Shown piece after piece: positions 23,095 through 31,557 of a stretch of DNA of 64,000 nt. Positions within the stretch are counted from its first letter, which is position 1. Every line of letters begins with the position of its first letter. This stretch comes from Streptomyces pacificus (GTDB lineage Bacteria > Actinomycetota > Actinomycetes > Streptomycetales > Streptomycetaceae): NCBI RefSeq assembly GCF_011766325.1, contig NZ_BLLG01000003.1, positions 310,001 to 374,000 on the forward strand, given 5' to 3'. A program made the position numbers and the translations under genes. The notes beneath the pieces were generated by a model, which saw only the letters and a list, made by a program, of their open reading frames with translations, was not told the origin of the DNA and ran no database searches.

Positions 23095-24246
23095 TCAGCG
23101 GCGCCCCTTCGGCAGGCCGAGCAACCGCTCGGCGATGATGTCGCGCTGGATCTCGTTCGTACCCGCGTAGATCGGTCCCGCGAGGGAGAAGACGTACCCC
23201 TCGGACCAGCCGTCCCGTCCGTCCGCGGGTTCGCCCTCCGCGCCCAGCAGATCGAGCGCCGTCTCGTGCAGGGCGATGTCGTACTCGGACCAGAACACCT
23301 TGTTCAGGCTCGACTCCGCGCCGATCGCCGAGCCCGCGGCGACGCGGGAGGCCCCGGCGCACGTGAAGAGCTGGTACGCCCGCGCCCCGATCACCGCGTC
23401 CGCGACACGGTCGCGCAGCGCCGTGTCGGACGGGTCGGCGGTCGCGCGCCACAGCCCCACCAGGCGCCGAGCCGCGGCCAGATAGCGGCCGGGGGAGCGG
23501 AGCATCAGGCCGCGCTCGTTGCCCGTCGTCGACATCGCGATCCGCCAGCCCTGCCCCGGTTCGCCGATCACGTCCTCGTCGGGGACGAACACCTCGTCCA
23601 GGAACAGCTCGGCGAACGCGGGCTTCCCGTCCAGCCGGCGGATCGGCCGGACCGTCACGCCGGGAGCCTTCAGGTCGAACATCAGATACGTCAGGCCCCG
23701 ATGGGGCCGGTCCTCGTCCGGCGCGGTGCGGAAGAGGCCGAACGCCCGGTCCGCGAACGCCGCCCGCGACGACCACGTCTTCTGCCCGGACAGCAGCCAG
23801 CCGCCCGCCGTGCGGACCCCGCGGGAGCGCAGCGAAGCGAGGTCCGAGCCGGCCTCCGGCTCGGACCAGGCCTGGGCCCAGACCACCTCACCGCTCGCCA
23901 TGGGCGGCAGGATCCGGGCTCGCTGCTCCTGCGTGCCGTGGTCGAACAGGGTCGGGGCCAGCAGGCCGATGCCGTTCTGGGACACCCGGCCGGGGGCGCC
24001 CGCCGCGTAGTACTCCTCCTCGAACACCAGCCAGTGGAAGACGTCCGCGCCGCGGCCGCCGTACTGCTCCGGCCATGCCACCACCGACCAGCGGCCGGAA
24101 TGCAGCTCCGCCTCCCACGCGCGGTGGGCGGCGAAGCCCTCCGCGGTCTCCAGCGAGGGCGGCGGGGGGTGCGGGACGTGTGCCCGCAGCCATGCGCGGG
24201 CCTCGGCGCGGAACGCGTCCTCGTCCGCCGTGTGCGTCAGGTCCAT
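23095..24246 (-). CDS. fadE31: Acyl-CoA dehydrogenase, FadE31-like
   Basis: 383 residues from ATG 24246. Hallmarks: VAWPEQYGGRG, WAQAWSEPEAGSDLASL (FAD contact), LSGQKTWSSRA, and GPIYAGTNEIQRDIIAERLL with the FAD-binding end. The opening MDLTHTADEDAFRAEAR and the stretch WLVFEEEYYAAGAPGR closely resemble mycobacterial FadE31 from memory. FadE31 forms alpha2beta2 enzymes with FadE32 or FadE33 in HIP (steroid C/D ring) degradation. It is divergent from ipdF across a KstR2-like operator. Confidence 0.85.
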   Translation of the reverse strand: MDLTHTADEDAFRAEARAWLRAHVPHPPPPSLETAEGFAAHRAWEAELHSGRWSVVAWPEQYGGRGADVFHWLVFEEEYYAAGAPGRVSQNGIGLLAPTLFDHGTQEQRARILPPMASGEVVWAQAWSEPEAGSDLASLRSRGVRTAGGWLLSGQKTWSSRAAFADRAFGLFRTAPDEDRPHRGLTYLMFDLKAPGVTVRPIRRLDGKPAFAELFLDEVFVPDEDVIGEPGQGWRIAMSTTGNERGLMLRSPGRYLAAARRLVGLWRATADPSDTALRDRVADAVIGARAYQLFTCAGASRVAAGSAIGAESSLNKVFWSEYDIALHETALDLLGAEGEPADGRDGWSEGYVFSLAGPIYAGTNEIQRDIIAERLLGLPKGRR

Positions 24247-24262
24247 CAGCGCACCTCGGTTC

Positions 24263-24282
24263 CCTAACAAGTGTTTGGTAGG
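24263..24282. promoter_or_regulatory. KstR2-type operator between fadE31 and ipdF
   Basis: CCTAACAAGTGTTTGGTAGG, palindromic at 16 of 20 positions. The inner 14 bases AACAAGTGTTTGGT match the published mycobacterial KstR2 consensus AnCAAGnnCTTGnT with one mismatch. It overlaps a TAGGTT -10 (24279-24284) for ipdF, 11 bp before its GTG, fitting simple repression of both divergent transcripts. Confidence 0.7.
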
Positions 24283-24295
24283 TTAACGTGCCGAT

Positions 24296-25084
24296 GTGAC
24301 GGACAACAAGGCTCAGTACGTACCGGGGCACGCGCTCCTCGCCGGCCGGACCGCCGTCGTCACCGCAGCGGCCGGGGCCGGGATCGGCGGAGCCACCGCC
24401 CGGCGCCTCCTGGAGGAGGGCGCGCGGGTCCTCATCGGCGACGCGCACGCCCGCCGGCTGAGGCAGACCCGGCAGGCGCTCGCGGACGAGTTCGGCGCCG
24501 ACGCCGTCGCCTCGCTGGTCTGCGACGTCACCGACGAGGCCCAGGTCCGGGCCCTCTTCGGGGAAGTGGCACGGCTGCACGGAGGCCCCGACATCGTCGT
24601 CAACAACGCGGGGCTCGGCGGGACCGCGGCGCTGGTCGACATGTCCGACGACCAGTGGTCCCGCGTCCTCGACGTCACCCTGAACGGCACCTTCCGCTGC
24701 ACCCGGGCCGCGCTGCGCGCCTTCCGCGACCGCGACCGCGGCGGCGTCGTCGTCAACAACGCCTCCGTCCTCGGCTGGCGGGCCCAGGCCGGGCAGGCGC
24801 ACTACGCGGCCGCCAAGGCCGGGGTGATGGCCCTCACCCGGTGCGCGGCCGTCGAAGCCGCGGAGTTCGGCGTCCGCGTCAACGCCGTGGCCCCCAGCCT
24901 GGCGATGCATCCGCACCTGGTGAAGACCACGTCCCCCGAACTGCTGCGGGACCTCACCGCCCGCGAGGCGTTCGGCCGGTACGCAGAGCCCTGGGAGGTC
25001 GCCAACGTGATCGTCTTTCTCGCCAGCGGGTACTCCTCGTACCTGACCGGTGAGACCGTGTCCGTCAGCTCCCAGCATCCCTAG
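24296..25084 (+). CDS. ipdF: SDR family dehydrogenase, IpdF-like
   Basis: 262 residues from GTG 24296. Rossmann motif TAAAGAGIGG (a variant of TGxxxGxG), DxxD-type VCDVTD, NNAGLGG, catalytic Ser in VVNNASVLGWRAQ and YxxxK in HYAAAKAG. The ending SSYLTGETVSVSSQHP and the GWRAQ stretch match Rv3559c/IpdF closely from memory. IpdF oxidises a hydroxylated HIC-CoA intermediate in steroid C/D ring breakdown. It leads the operon ipdF-kstR2-fadA6. Confidence 0.85.
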   Translation: MTDNKAQYVPGHALLAGRTAVVTAAAGAGIGGATARRLLEEGARVLIGDAHARRLRQTRQALADEFGADAVASLVCDVTDEAQVRALFGEVARLHGGPDIVVNNAGLGGTAALVDMSDDQWSRVLDVTLNGTFRCTRAALRAFRDRDRGGVVVNNASVLGWRAQAGQAHYAAAKAGVMALTRCAAVEAAEFGVRVNAVAPSLAMHPHLVKTTSPELLRDLTAREAFGRYAEPWEVANVIVFLASGYSSYLTGETVSVSSQHP

Positions 25085-25413
25085 GGGGCGGGGTGTCCGG
25101 GACGTTCGCCGTGCCCGGGGTGTTCGCCGTGCCCGAGGCACGCTCCGTGCCCGGGGTGCCCGGGGTGCCCGAGGCGGCTGACGGGTCCGAGCCGCATGAG
25201 CCGGCCCGCCCGTCCGGGAGGCCGGAGGCGGCCTCGGCACCCGCGGGGCGCGGAGCGGACCGGTCGCCGGCGGGATCGGGTCCGGCCGGGGCGTGCGCGC
25301 GGCCGGCGGGGGCGGGCCGGACGCCGCGGAGGCCCGGTGCGCCCCCGGTGGCGCAGGGACCAGGCGGGGGCGGGGCGTCCGCGGGACGCACCGGGCGGGA
25401 CCAGAATGGACAG
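25085..25413. other. 329-bp spacer with 18-bp repeats ahead of kstR2
   Basis: No gene is supported. A block of GTGCCCGGGGT-type repeats lies at 25104-25175; the rest is GC-rich low complexity. The in-frame upstream extension of kstR2 is Pro/Ala/Gly-rich and was not taken as protein. Confidence 0.55.
25104..25175. repeat. 18-bp imperfect repeat block
   Basis: Copies gttcgccgtgcccggggt (25104), gttcgccgtgcccgaggc (25122) and acgctccgtgcccggggt (25140), then two 9-bp half units. It lies just after the ipdF stop. Confidence 0.8.
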
Positions 25414-26028
25414 GTGGCCACGACCAAGAAGAAGACCCAGGTGAGCGCTTCGCCCGAACGGCGCCGCGAACTGCTCGGCACGGCCGCCGAGGTGTTCGCC
25501 GCCCACGGCTACAACGCCACCACCGTCCGCAGGATCGCCGACGAGGCGGGCATGCTCGCAGGCAGCCTCTACTACCACTTCGACTCCAAGGAGTCGATCC
25601 TCGACGAGATCCTCTCCGCCTTCCTCGACGAGCTGTGGGCGGGGTACGACGCCGTGCTCGCCGCCGGCCTCGGGCCCAGGGAGACCCTCGAGGCGCTCGT
25701 CACCGAGTCCTTCCGGGAGATCGACCGGCACCGTCCGGCCGTCGCCATCTACCAGAACGAGTCCCGGCACCTCTCCGTCCGCCCCCGCTTCCGCTACCTC
25801 GCCGACTCCCGGCAGCGGTTCGAGAGGGCCTGGCTCGGGACGCTGGAGCGCGGAGCCGCGTCGGGCGCCTTCCGCGACGACCTGGACGTCCGGCTCACCT
25901 ACCGCTTCATCCGCGACACGGTATGGGTCGCGGCGTCCTGGTACCGGCCGGGCGGGCACCACGGGCCGGAGGAGATCGCCCGGCAGTACCTGTCGATGGT
26001 CCTGGACGGCATCGCCGTCAGGGACTGA
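25414..26028 (+). CDS. kstR2: TetR-family repressor, KstR2-like
   Basis: 204 residues from GTG 25414. The TetR HTH spans about 18-60 (ATTVRRIADEAGMLAGSLYYHF). The ligand domain has IYQNESRHLSVRPRF and YRFIRDTVWVAASWYRPGG, which match KstR2 of M. tuberculosis closely from memory (about 200 residues). KstR2 represses HIP catabolism genes and is released by HIP-CoA. The two KstR2-like operators in the window are its likely targets. A longer frame upstream is rejected as low-complexity. Confidence 0.85.
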   Translation: MATTKKKTQVSASPERRRELLGTAAEVFAAHGYNATTVRRIADEAGMLAGSLYYHFDSKESILDEILSAFLDELWAGYDAVLAAGLGPRETLEALVTESFREIDRHRPAVAIYQNESRHLSVRPRFRYLADSRQRFERAWLGTLERGAASGAFRDDLDVRLTYRFIRDTVWVAASWYRPGGHHGPEEIARQYLSMVLDGIAVRD

Positions 26029-26096
26029 CCCGCGGGGCCGCCCGGCTGGGGAGCACACCCGGGCCGGCGGGCCATCCGACAACTTACGGAGCAGCC

Positions 26097-27254
26097 ATGA
26101 CCGAGGCGTTCATCATCGAAGCCGTCCGCACCCCGGTCGGCCGGCGCGGAGGCGGTCTCGCGGCCGCGCACCCCGCCGATCTGGGCGCCCGCGTCCTGAG
26201 AACCCTGCTCGACCGCTCCGGGGTCGACCCGGCGGCCGTGGACGACGTGGTGTTCGGCTGCCTCGACACGGTCGGCCCGCAGGCGGGCGACATCGCGCGG
26301 ACGAGCTGGCTGGCCGCCGGGCTGCCCGAGGAGGTGCCCGGCGTGACCGTGGACCGCCAGTGCGGCTCGTCGCAGCAGGCGGTGCACTTCGCCGCGCAGG
26401 GCGTGATGTCCGGCACCCAGGACCTGGTCGTCGCCGGGGGTGTGCAGAACATGTCGCAGGTCCCCATCGGCTTCGCCTCCCGGCAGGCGGCCGAGCCGCT
26501 GGGGCTGGCCGAGGGCCCCTTCGCGGGCAGTGAGGGCTGGCGGGCCCGGTACGGCGGGGCGCCCGTCGACCAGTTCCACGGGGCCGAGCTCATCGCGCGC
26601 GAGTGGGGCATCTCCCGGCGGGAGATGGAGGAGTACGCACTCGCCTCCCACCGGCGGGCCGTGCGCGCAGCCGACGAGGGCCGCTTCGTCCGGGAGACCG
26701 TCGCCTACGGCGGCGTCACCGCGGACGAGGGCCCCCGCCGCGACACCACCCTGGAGCGGATGGCCGCCCTCCCGGCCGTGATCGAGGGCGGCACGATCAC
26801 CGCCGCCTGCTCCTCCCAGGTGTCCGACGGCGCGGCGGCGATGCTGCTCGCGGGCGAACGGGCCGTACGGGAGCACGGGCTGACGCCGCGCGCCCGAGTG
26901 CACCACCTCTCGGTGCGGGGCGAGGACCCCGTGCGGATGCTCTCCGCGCCGATCCCGGCGACCGCGCACGCACTGGAGAAGACCGGCCTCGCCATCGGCG
27001 ACATCGACCTCGTCGAGATCAACGAGGCGTTCGCCCCGGTGGTGCTCGCCTGGCTGAAGGAGACGGGCGCCGACCCGGCCCGGGTGAACGTCAACGGCGG
27101 CGCCATCGCGCTGGGTCACCCCCTGGGCGCCACCGGTGTCCGGCTGATGACGACGCTGCTGCACGAACTGGAGCGCACGGGAGGCCGGTTCGGGCTCCAG
27201 ACGATGTGCGAGGGCGGCGGACAGGCCAATGTGACGATCATCGAGCGGGTGTAG
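26097..27254 (+). CDS. fadA6: Acetyl-CoA acyltransferase, FadA6-like thiolase
   Basis: 385 residues, ATG with GGAG about 6 bp upstream. Nucleophile C89 in VDRQCGSSQQAV, later NEAFAPVV, GGAIALGHPLGATG (His) and the second Cys in MCEGGGQANV. It is a degradative-type thiolase. In the KstR2 regulon FadA6 thiolyses the ring-opened product MOODA-CoA. It is 68 bp downstream of kstR2, and a strong terminator follows. Confidence 0.87.
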   Translation: MTEAFIIEAVRTPVGRRGGGLAAAHPADLGARVLRTLLDRSGVDPAAVDDVVFGCLDTVGPQAGDIARTSWLAAGLPEEVPGVTVDRQCGSSQQAVHFAAQGVMSGTQDLVVAGGVQNMSQVPIGFASRQAAEPLGLAEGPFAGSEGWRARYGGAPVDQFHGAELIAREWGISRREMEEYALASHRRAVRAADEGRFVRETVAYGGVTADEGPRRDTTLERMAALPAVIEGGTITAACSSQVSDGAAAMLLAGERAVREHGLTPRARVHHLSVRGEDPVRMLSAPIPATAHALEKTGLAIGDIDLVEINEAFAPVVLAWLKETGADPARVNVNGGAIALGHPLGATGVRLMTTLLHELERTGGRFGLQTMCEGGGQANVTIIERV

Positions 27255-27283
27255 GACCGGATCGCGCCCCGGCTCCGGCGCGG

Positions 27284-27319
27284 GGCCGATCGCGGGCCTG
27301 TCCCGGCCCGCGATCGGCC
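27284..27319 (+). terminator. Strong hairpin terminator after fadA6
   Basis: Perfect 15-bp stem ggccgatcgcgggcc (27284-27298) and its complement (27305-27319) with a 6-nt loop, 30 bp after the stop. It isolates the KstR2-type operon from the cold-shock genes. Confidence 0.85.
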
Positions 27320-27386
27320 ACCCCCGGCGGGACACACCGTGCGCGGGAGCCGGGGGTGCGCGCCGAAGCATGCTACGTTGTGGGGG

Positions 27387-27416
27387 TTGCAGTTTGGTAC
27401 CCATGAACTTTATGCG
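27387..27416 (+). promoter_or_regulatory. Possible cold-shock gene promoter and AT-rich leader
   Basis: TTGCAG (27387-27392), 18-bp spacer, TATGCG (27411-27416). The next 85 bases up to the ATG include an unusually T-rich run (gttttattgttttta, 27440-27454). Long structured leaders that respond to temperature are typical of csp genes. Confidence 0.4.
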
Positions 27417-27501
27417 CGCCTGACGGGAATGATCCGCAGGCGTTTTATTGTTTTTACCGGCATCTCCGGATGGGGCCTCCTACCTGTTCAGGAGAATGAC
27501 T

Positions 27502-27705
27502 ATGGCCACCGGCACCGTCAAGTGGTTCAACTCGGAAAAGGGCTTCGGCTTCATCGCGCAGGACGGCGGCGGCGCCGACGTCTTCGCCCACTACTCCAAC
27601 ATCGCCACCCAGGGCTTCCGTGAGCTCCAGGAGGGCCAGAAGGTCACCTTCGACGTCACGCAGGGCCCGAAGGGCCCGCAGGCGGAGAACATCGTCCCCG
27701 CCTGA
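27502..27705 (+). CDS. Cold-shock protein (CspA family)
   Basis: 67 residues, exact family length. RNP1 is KGFGFIAQ and RNP2 DVFAHYS, with the start [12 protein letters not shown]. It is a nucleic-acid chaperone. AGGAGA (27490-27495) precedes the ATG. It is followed by a terminator-like hairpin and a DEAD-box helicase gene, a common functional pairing for RNA remodelling in the cold. Confidence 0.96.
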   Translation: MATGTVKWFNSEKGFGFIAQDGGGADVFAHYSNIATQGFRELQEGQKVTFDVTQGPKGPQAENIVPA

Positions 27706-27727
27706 CCCTCGGGACGCGTATCACGCG

Positions 27728-27762
27728 GCCGGGGTCCGCACCCTCGCGGTGCGGGCCCCGGC
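27728..27762 (+). terminator. Hairpin between csp and DEAD-box gene
   Basis: 15-bp stem (27728-27742 with 27748-27762, one G-U type mismatch) and a 5-nt loop, 22 bp after csp and 32 bp before the helicase ATG. It may terminate most csp transcripts while letting some read into the helicase. Confidence 0.75.
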
Positions 27763-27794
27763 CTGTGCTGTGCCCAGCACCAGGAAGGCAATCC

Positions 27795-29489
27795 ATGACC
27801 CGTTCCGCACGCCCCGCCCGCAAGCGGCCGGCCGAGCGCCCCTCCAGGCGCGCCCCGAAGAGGGCCGGCGCCGCCCGCCCCGCGGCGGCCCCGCAGGACT
27901 TCACCGTTCCGGATCCCCGTGAGCCGGCCCTGCCCGCCGTCCGGGCCTTCGAGGAGCTGACCGGTCTGCCGGCGGCGCTGCTGAAGGCCCTCGCCGCGCA
28001 GGGCGTGACGGCACCGTTCCCGATCCAGGCGGCGACGCTGCCGAACTCCCTCGCGGGCCGCGACCTCCTCGGGCGCGGGCGTACCGGTTCCGGCAAGACC
28101 CTCGCCTTCGGGCTGGCACTGCTCGCCCGCACCGCCGGGCGACGGGCGCAGCCGGCGGCTCCGCTCGCCCTGGTGCTCGTTCCCACCCGGGAGCTGGCGC
28201 AGCAGGTGACGGACGCCCTCACCCCCTATGCGACCGCGGTGGGCCTGCGTCTGGCGACCGTCGTCGGAGGACTGTCGATCAGCAAGCAGGCCGGTGCCCT
28301 GCGGCGCGGGGCCGAAGTGCTCGTGGCGACCCCGGGACGGCTGCAGGACCTCCTCGACCGCGGCGACTGCCGCCTGGGCGAGGTGGCGGTCACGGTGCTC
28401 GACGAGGCCGACCAGATGGCCGACATGGGCTTCCTCCCGCAGGTCACCGCCCTGCTGAAGCAGGTGGAGCCCGGGGGCCAGCGGATGCTGTTCTCGGCCA
28501 CCCTCGACCGGAACGTCGACCGGCTGGTACGGGGCTTCCTCAGCGATCCCGTGGTGCACTCGGTCGACCCGTCCGCGGGCGCCGTCACCACCATGGAACA
28601 CCATGTGCTGCATGTCGCCGACGAGACGGACAAGAAGGCCGTCACCGTGCGGATAGCGGCCAGGGACGGCCGGGTCATCCTCTTCCTCGACACCAAGCGC
28701 TCCGTGGACCGCCTGGTCAAGCGGCTGCTGGCCAGCGGCGTACGAGCGGCGGGCCTGCACGGCGGCCGGTCCCAGCCGCAGCGCAACCGCACCCTCGACC
28801 AGTTCAAGAACGGCCAGGTCAGCGCACTGGTGGCCACCAACGTCGCGGCTCGTGGCATCCATGTGGACGATCTGGACCTGGTGGTGAACGTCGATCCTCC
28901 GATGGACCACAAGGACTATCTGCACCGAGGCGGCCGGACCGCGAGGGCGGGCGAGTCGGGCAGCGTGGTGACCCTGGTCCTGCCGGACCAGAAGCGCGAG
29001 ATGACCCGGCTGATGTCGGACGCCGGAATCTCCCCGCGCACCGTCGCCGTCAGGTCGGGCGACGAGGAGCTGGCCCGGCTGACCGGCGCCAGGGAACCGT
29101 CGGGCGTGGCGGTGACGGTCGAGGCGCCGCCCGCTGCGCAGCCGCCCGCCGCGAAGTCCCGGTCGAAGCGCAGGCGTCCGCGGGGCGGCGGCGGCCGTGC
29201 CGGCGCAGCCCGCGAGGACACCGGCGGGCGTGCCGGGGGCGGCCGCGGTGACGGCGGGCGCGCCGAGGCCGGTGGCCGGCGGCGGGGCGCCGCCGACACC
29301 GGACGGGACGGCCGCAGGCAGGGCGGCGGATCAGCCGACTCCGGGCGCGCCGGAACCGGGCGTACGGCCCGCGGCGGCGCCGGACGCGGCGACACCGGAC
29401 ATGCCGGGGACGGCGCACGGCAGAAGCACGGACGCGCCGGGGACCGGCCGCAGGGCGGGGCGAGGGGCGGCAGGGCCGCGGCGCGTTAG
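27795..29489 (+). CDS. DEAD-box RNA helicase
   Basis: 564 residues. Motifs in order: Q-motif FPIQAATLP, I GRTGSGKT, Ia PTRELAQQ, GG-doublet, Ib TPGRL, II DEAD, III SAT, IV LFLDTKR, V VATNVAARGIHVDD, VI HRGGRTARAG. The last 120 residues are a basic Gly/Arg-rich RNA-binding tail typical of actinobacterial RhlE-like proteins. It unwinds structured RNA, probably in cold adaptation given the csp neighbour. AGGAAGG lies before the ATG. Confidence 0.95.
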   Translation: MTRSARPARKRPAERPSRRAPKRAGAARPAAAPQDFTVPDPREPALPAVRAFEELTGLPAALLKALAAQGVTAPFPIQAATLPNSLAGRDLLGRGRTGSGKTLAFGLALLARTAGRRAQPAAPLALVLVPTRELAQQVTDALTPYATAVGLRLATVVGGLSISKQAGALRRGAEVLVATPGRLQDLLDRGDCRLGEVAVTVLDEADQMADMGFLPQVTALLKQVEPGGQRMLFSATLDRNVDRLVRGFLSDPVVHSVDPSAGAVTTMEHHVLHVADETDKKAVTVRIAARDGRVILFLDTKRSVDRLVKRLLASGVRAAGLHGGRSQPQRNRTLDQFKNGQVSALVATNVAARGIHVDDLDLVVNVDPPMDHKDYLHRGGRTARAGESGSVVTLVLPDQKREMTRLMSDAGISPRTVAVRSGDEELARLTGAREPSGVAVTVEAPPAAQPPAAKSRSKRRRPRGGGGRAGAAREDTGGRAGGGRGDGGRAEAGGRRRGAADTGRDGRRQGGGSADSGRAGTGRTARGGAGRGDTGHAGDGARQKHGRAGDRPQGGARGGRAAAR

Positions 29490-29659
29490 CTGCGGTACGG
29501 GGCCCGCGCGGCCATGGCTCCGTGCGGCCGTTCGAGCGGCGGCGAGCCGCCGGGGACCGTGCCGGGTCCGCCGGCCGAGCGCCCTTCCGGGGCATGACCG
29601 AGGCCGGACTTCCGCCCCGGGGCCGTGGTGCGAGGGCCGTCCCGGCCCGGACGGGGAAG

Positions 29660-29713
29660 CCGGCCGGCCCCGCGCGGGGCCGGCCGGTCCGGGGGCCCGC
29701 GGAGGGCCCCCGG
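29660..29713. terminator. Double hairpin between convergent DEAD-box gene and ipdC
   Basis: A 28-bp perfect palindrome (29660-29687) is followed at once by a 10-bp stem ccgggggccc / gggcccccgg (29689-29698 and 29704-29713, 5-nt loop). It can serve as a terminator for both converging transcripts. Confidence 0.7.
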
Positions 29714-29755
29714 CGGCAGGCGGGGCCATGGCGCATGCCGCCCGGCCCGGGTGGC

Positions 29756-30811
29756 TCAGCCCGTGGTCCCCCGGCCCAGCCCCCGCAGTGTGCCCTCCGC
29801 CTCCGCCATCACCCGGCCCACCAGTTCCGCGCAGCTCGGCAGGTCCGCGATCACGCCCGCGACCTGGCCGGACGCCATCACACCGAGGTCGGTGCGGCCC
29901 TCGACCATCGCCGCCCTCAGCAGCATCGGGGTGTTGGCGGCGAGCAGCACCTGGCTCCAGGAGAGGTCCCTGCCGTGCCGCAGCGCGCGGCCGTCGCGCA
30001 CCATCTCCCGCCAGGACTGCCCGGAGAGCCTGCGGAAGCCCGCGGCCCTGCGCAGCGCGTGCAGCAGGGCACGGGTGCGGCCCGCCCGCTCCAGGGACGC
30101 CACCAGGTCGGACCGCAGCATCCGGTGGGGCAGGCCGTCGACGGCGGCGGTGACGGTGACGTCCCCGACGGACGCCGCCAGATAGCGGGCCTTCACCGCG
30201 TCCGGCACGGTCGAGTCGGAGGTGAGCAGGAAGCGGGTGCCCATGGCGATGCCCGCGGCCCCGTACGCGAGCGCCGCCACCAGGCCGCGCCCGTCGTGGA
30301 AACCGCCCGCCGCGACCACGGGGATGTCCACGGCGTCCACGACCTGCGGCAGCAGCACGGTCGTCGCGACGTCCCCCGTGTGCCCGCCGCCCTCGCCGCC
30401 CTGCACGATCACGGCGTCCGCGCCCCAGGCGGCGACCTTCTCGGCGTGGCGGCGGGCACCGACGGAGGGGATCACCACCACGCCCGCGTCCTTGAGCCGT
30501 GCGATCAGCTCCCGGGAGGGGGCCAGGGCGAAGGACGCCACCCGTACGCCCCCGTCCACGATGATCCGCACGCGCTCTCCGGCGTCCCCGGCGTCCGCCC
30601 GCAGATTGACCCCGAACGGGGCGTCCGTACGGCCCTTCACTTCGCGCACCGCCTGCCGCAGCCGGGCCGGGGTCATCGTGGCGGACGCCAGGATGCCGAG
30701 GGCCCCGGCGTTCGCGGCGGCCGAGACCAGCCGGGGGCCGGCCACCCAGCCCATACCGGTCTGGACGATGGGGTGCCGCACCCCGGTGAGCTCGGTGAGC
30801 GCCGTCCTCAT
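29756..30811 (-). CDS. ipdC: Nitronate monooxygenase-family flavoprotein, IpdC-like
   Basis: 351 residues from ATG 30811. TIM-barrel FMN enzyme with IVQTGMGWVAGPRL, AVIVQGGEGGGHTGD, VVAAGGFHDGRGL and MGTRFLLTSDS. Family annotation alone would be 2-nitropropane dioxygenase-like, but its place directly behind ipdAB and echA20 mirrors Rv3553 (IpdC), which acts on a HIC-CoA intermediate before ring D opening. Overlap with ipdB is 4 bp (ATGA). Confidence 0.84.
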   Translation of the reverse strand: MRTALTELTGVRHPIVQTGMGWVAGPRLVSAAANAGALGILASATMTPARLRQAVREVKGRTDAPFGVNLRADAGDAGERVRIIVDGGVRVASFALAPSRELIARLKDAGVVVIPSVGARRHAEKVAAWGADAVIVQGGEGGGHTGDVATTVLLPQVVDAVDIPVVAAGGFHDGRGLVAALAYGAAGIAMGTRFLLTSDSTVPDAVKARYLAASVGDVTVTAAVDGLPHRMLRSDLVASLERAGRTRALLHALRRAAGFRRLSGQSWREMVRDGRALRHGRDLSWSQVLLAANTPMLLRAAMVEGRTDLGVMASGQVAGVIADLPSCAELVGRVMAEAEGTLRGLGRGTTG

Positions 30812-31557
30812 CGGTCCCCGACCTCCCCCTCGCGCCGGCCGTCCGGATCGAGCACCTCGCGGATGATCCGCAGCTCCTCCGCCGTGGGTTCGCGGGTGTA
30901 CGGGACGGGCCCGCCACCGGGTACGGCGAGCGGGAAGCCGGTGGCCTCCCCGACCTGCTCCACGGTGACTCCGGGGTGCAGCGAGGCCAGCCGCATCGAA
31001 CGGTCCGGCGTTTCGAAGTCGAAGACGCCCAGGTCCGTGACGACGCGCGGGACGCGGTGGAAGCGCGACCCCCGTGCACGGTCGTATCCGACGCCGCTGA
31101 CCATGTCGACCTTCTCGACGAAGACCCGGGCCGAGTGCCGGGGCACCCAGTAACTCACCGGATGGTTGAGCGTGTTGACCGGTGCGCCGCGCACACCGAG
31201 GAGCTGGCGCGCCGGCCGGGCCCAGTCGCCGATGCAGGAGATGTTCTGGTTGCCGTGGCGGTCGAGCTGGCTCGCGCCCATCATGACGTGCCGCCTGCCG
31301 CCGGTGACCATGGTGAGATGGCGGCGGTACGGGAGCCAGCCCTCCACCTCGCCGCCGGGTCCGACGAGCAGCGCCTCGCCGTCGGTGAGCAGGAGGTCGG
31401 GGGAGAAGGTGCGCCGGGCGAGCCGGGCTCCGAGCGAGGGGATCAGCCCCATGGGGCTCGCCAGCACCTCCCCCGCGTCGCGCCACGCCTCGGCGCAGGC
31501 GATCACGCAGTACTCGGACCGGGTCGGCGCCGGGACCGGGGGCCGGGCGGCGGTCAC
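30808..31557 (-). CDS. ipdB: CoA-transferase-fold beta subunit, IpdB-like
   Basis: 249 residues from GTG 31557 (IpdB of M. tuberculosis is about 250). Visible stretches: VTGGRRHVMMGASQLDRHGN, NTLNHPVSYWVPRHS and RVVTDLGVFDFE. The fold is that of a class I CoA transferase beta chain. With IpdA it catalyses hydrolytic opening of the last steroid ring (COCHEA-CoA) rather than CoA transfer. It is coupled to ipdA by a GTGA overlap and to ipdC by ATGA. Confidence 0.86.
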   Translation of the reverse strand: MTAARPPVPAPTRSEYCVIACAEAWRDAGEVLASPMGLIPSLGARLARRTFSPDLLLTDGEALLVGPGGEVEGWLPYRRHLTMVTGGRRHVMMGASQLDRHGNQNISCIGDWARPARQLLGVRGAPVNTLNHPVSYWVPRHSARVFVEKVDMVSGVGYDRARGSRFHRVPRVVTDLGVFDFETPDRSMRLASLHPGVTVEQVGEATGFPLAVPGGGPVPYTREPTAEELRIIREVLDPDGRREGEVGDR

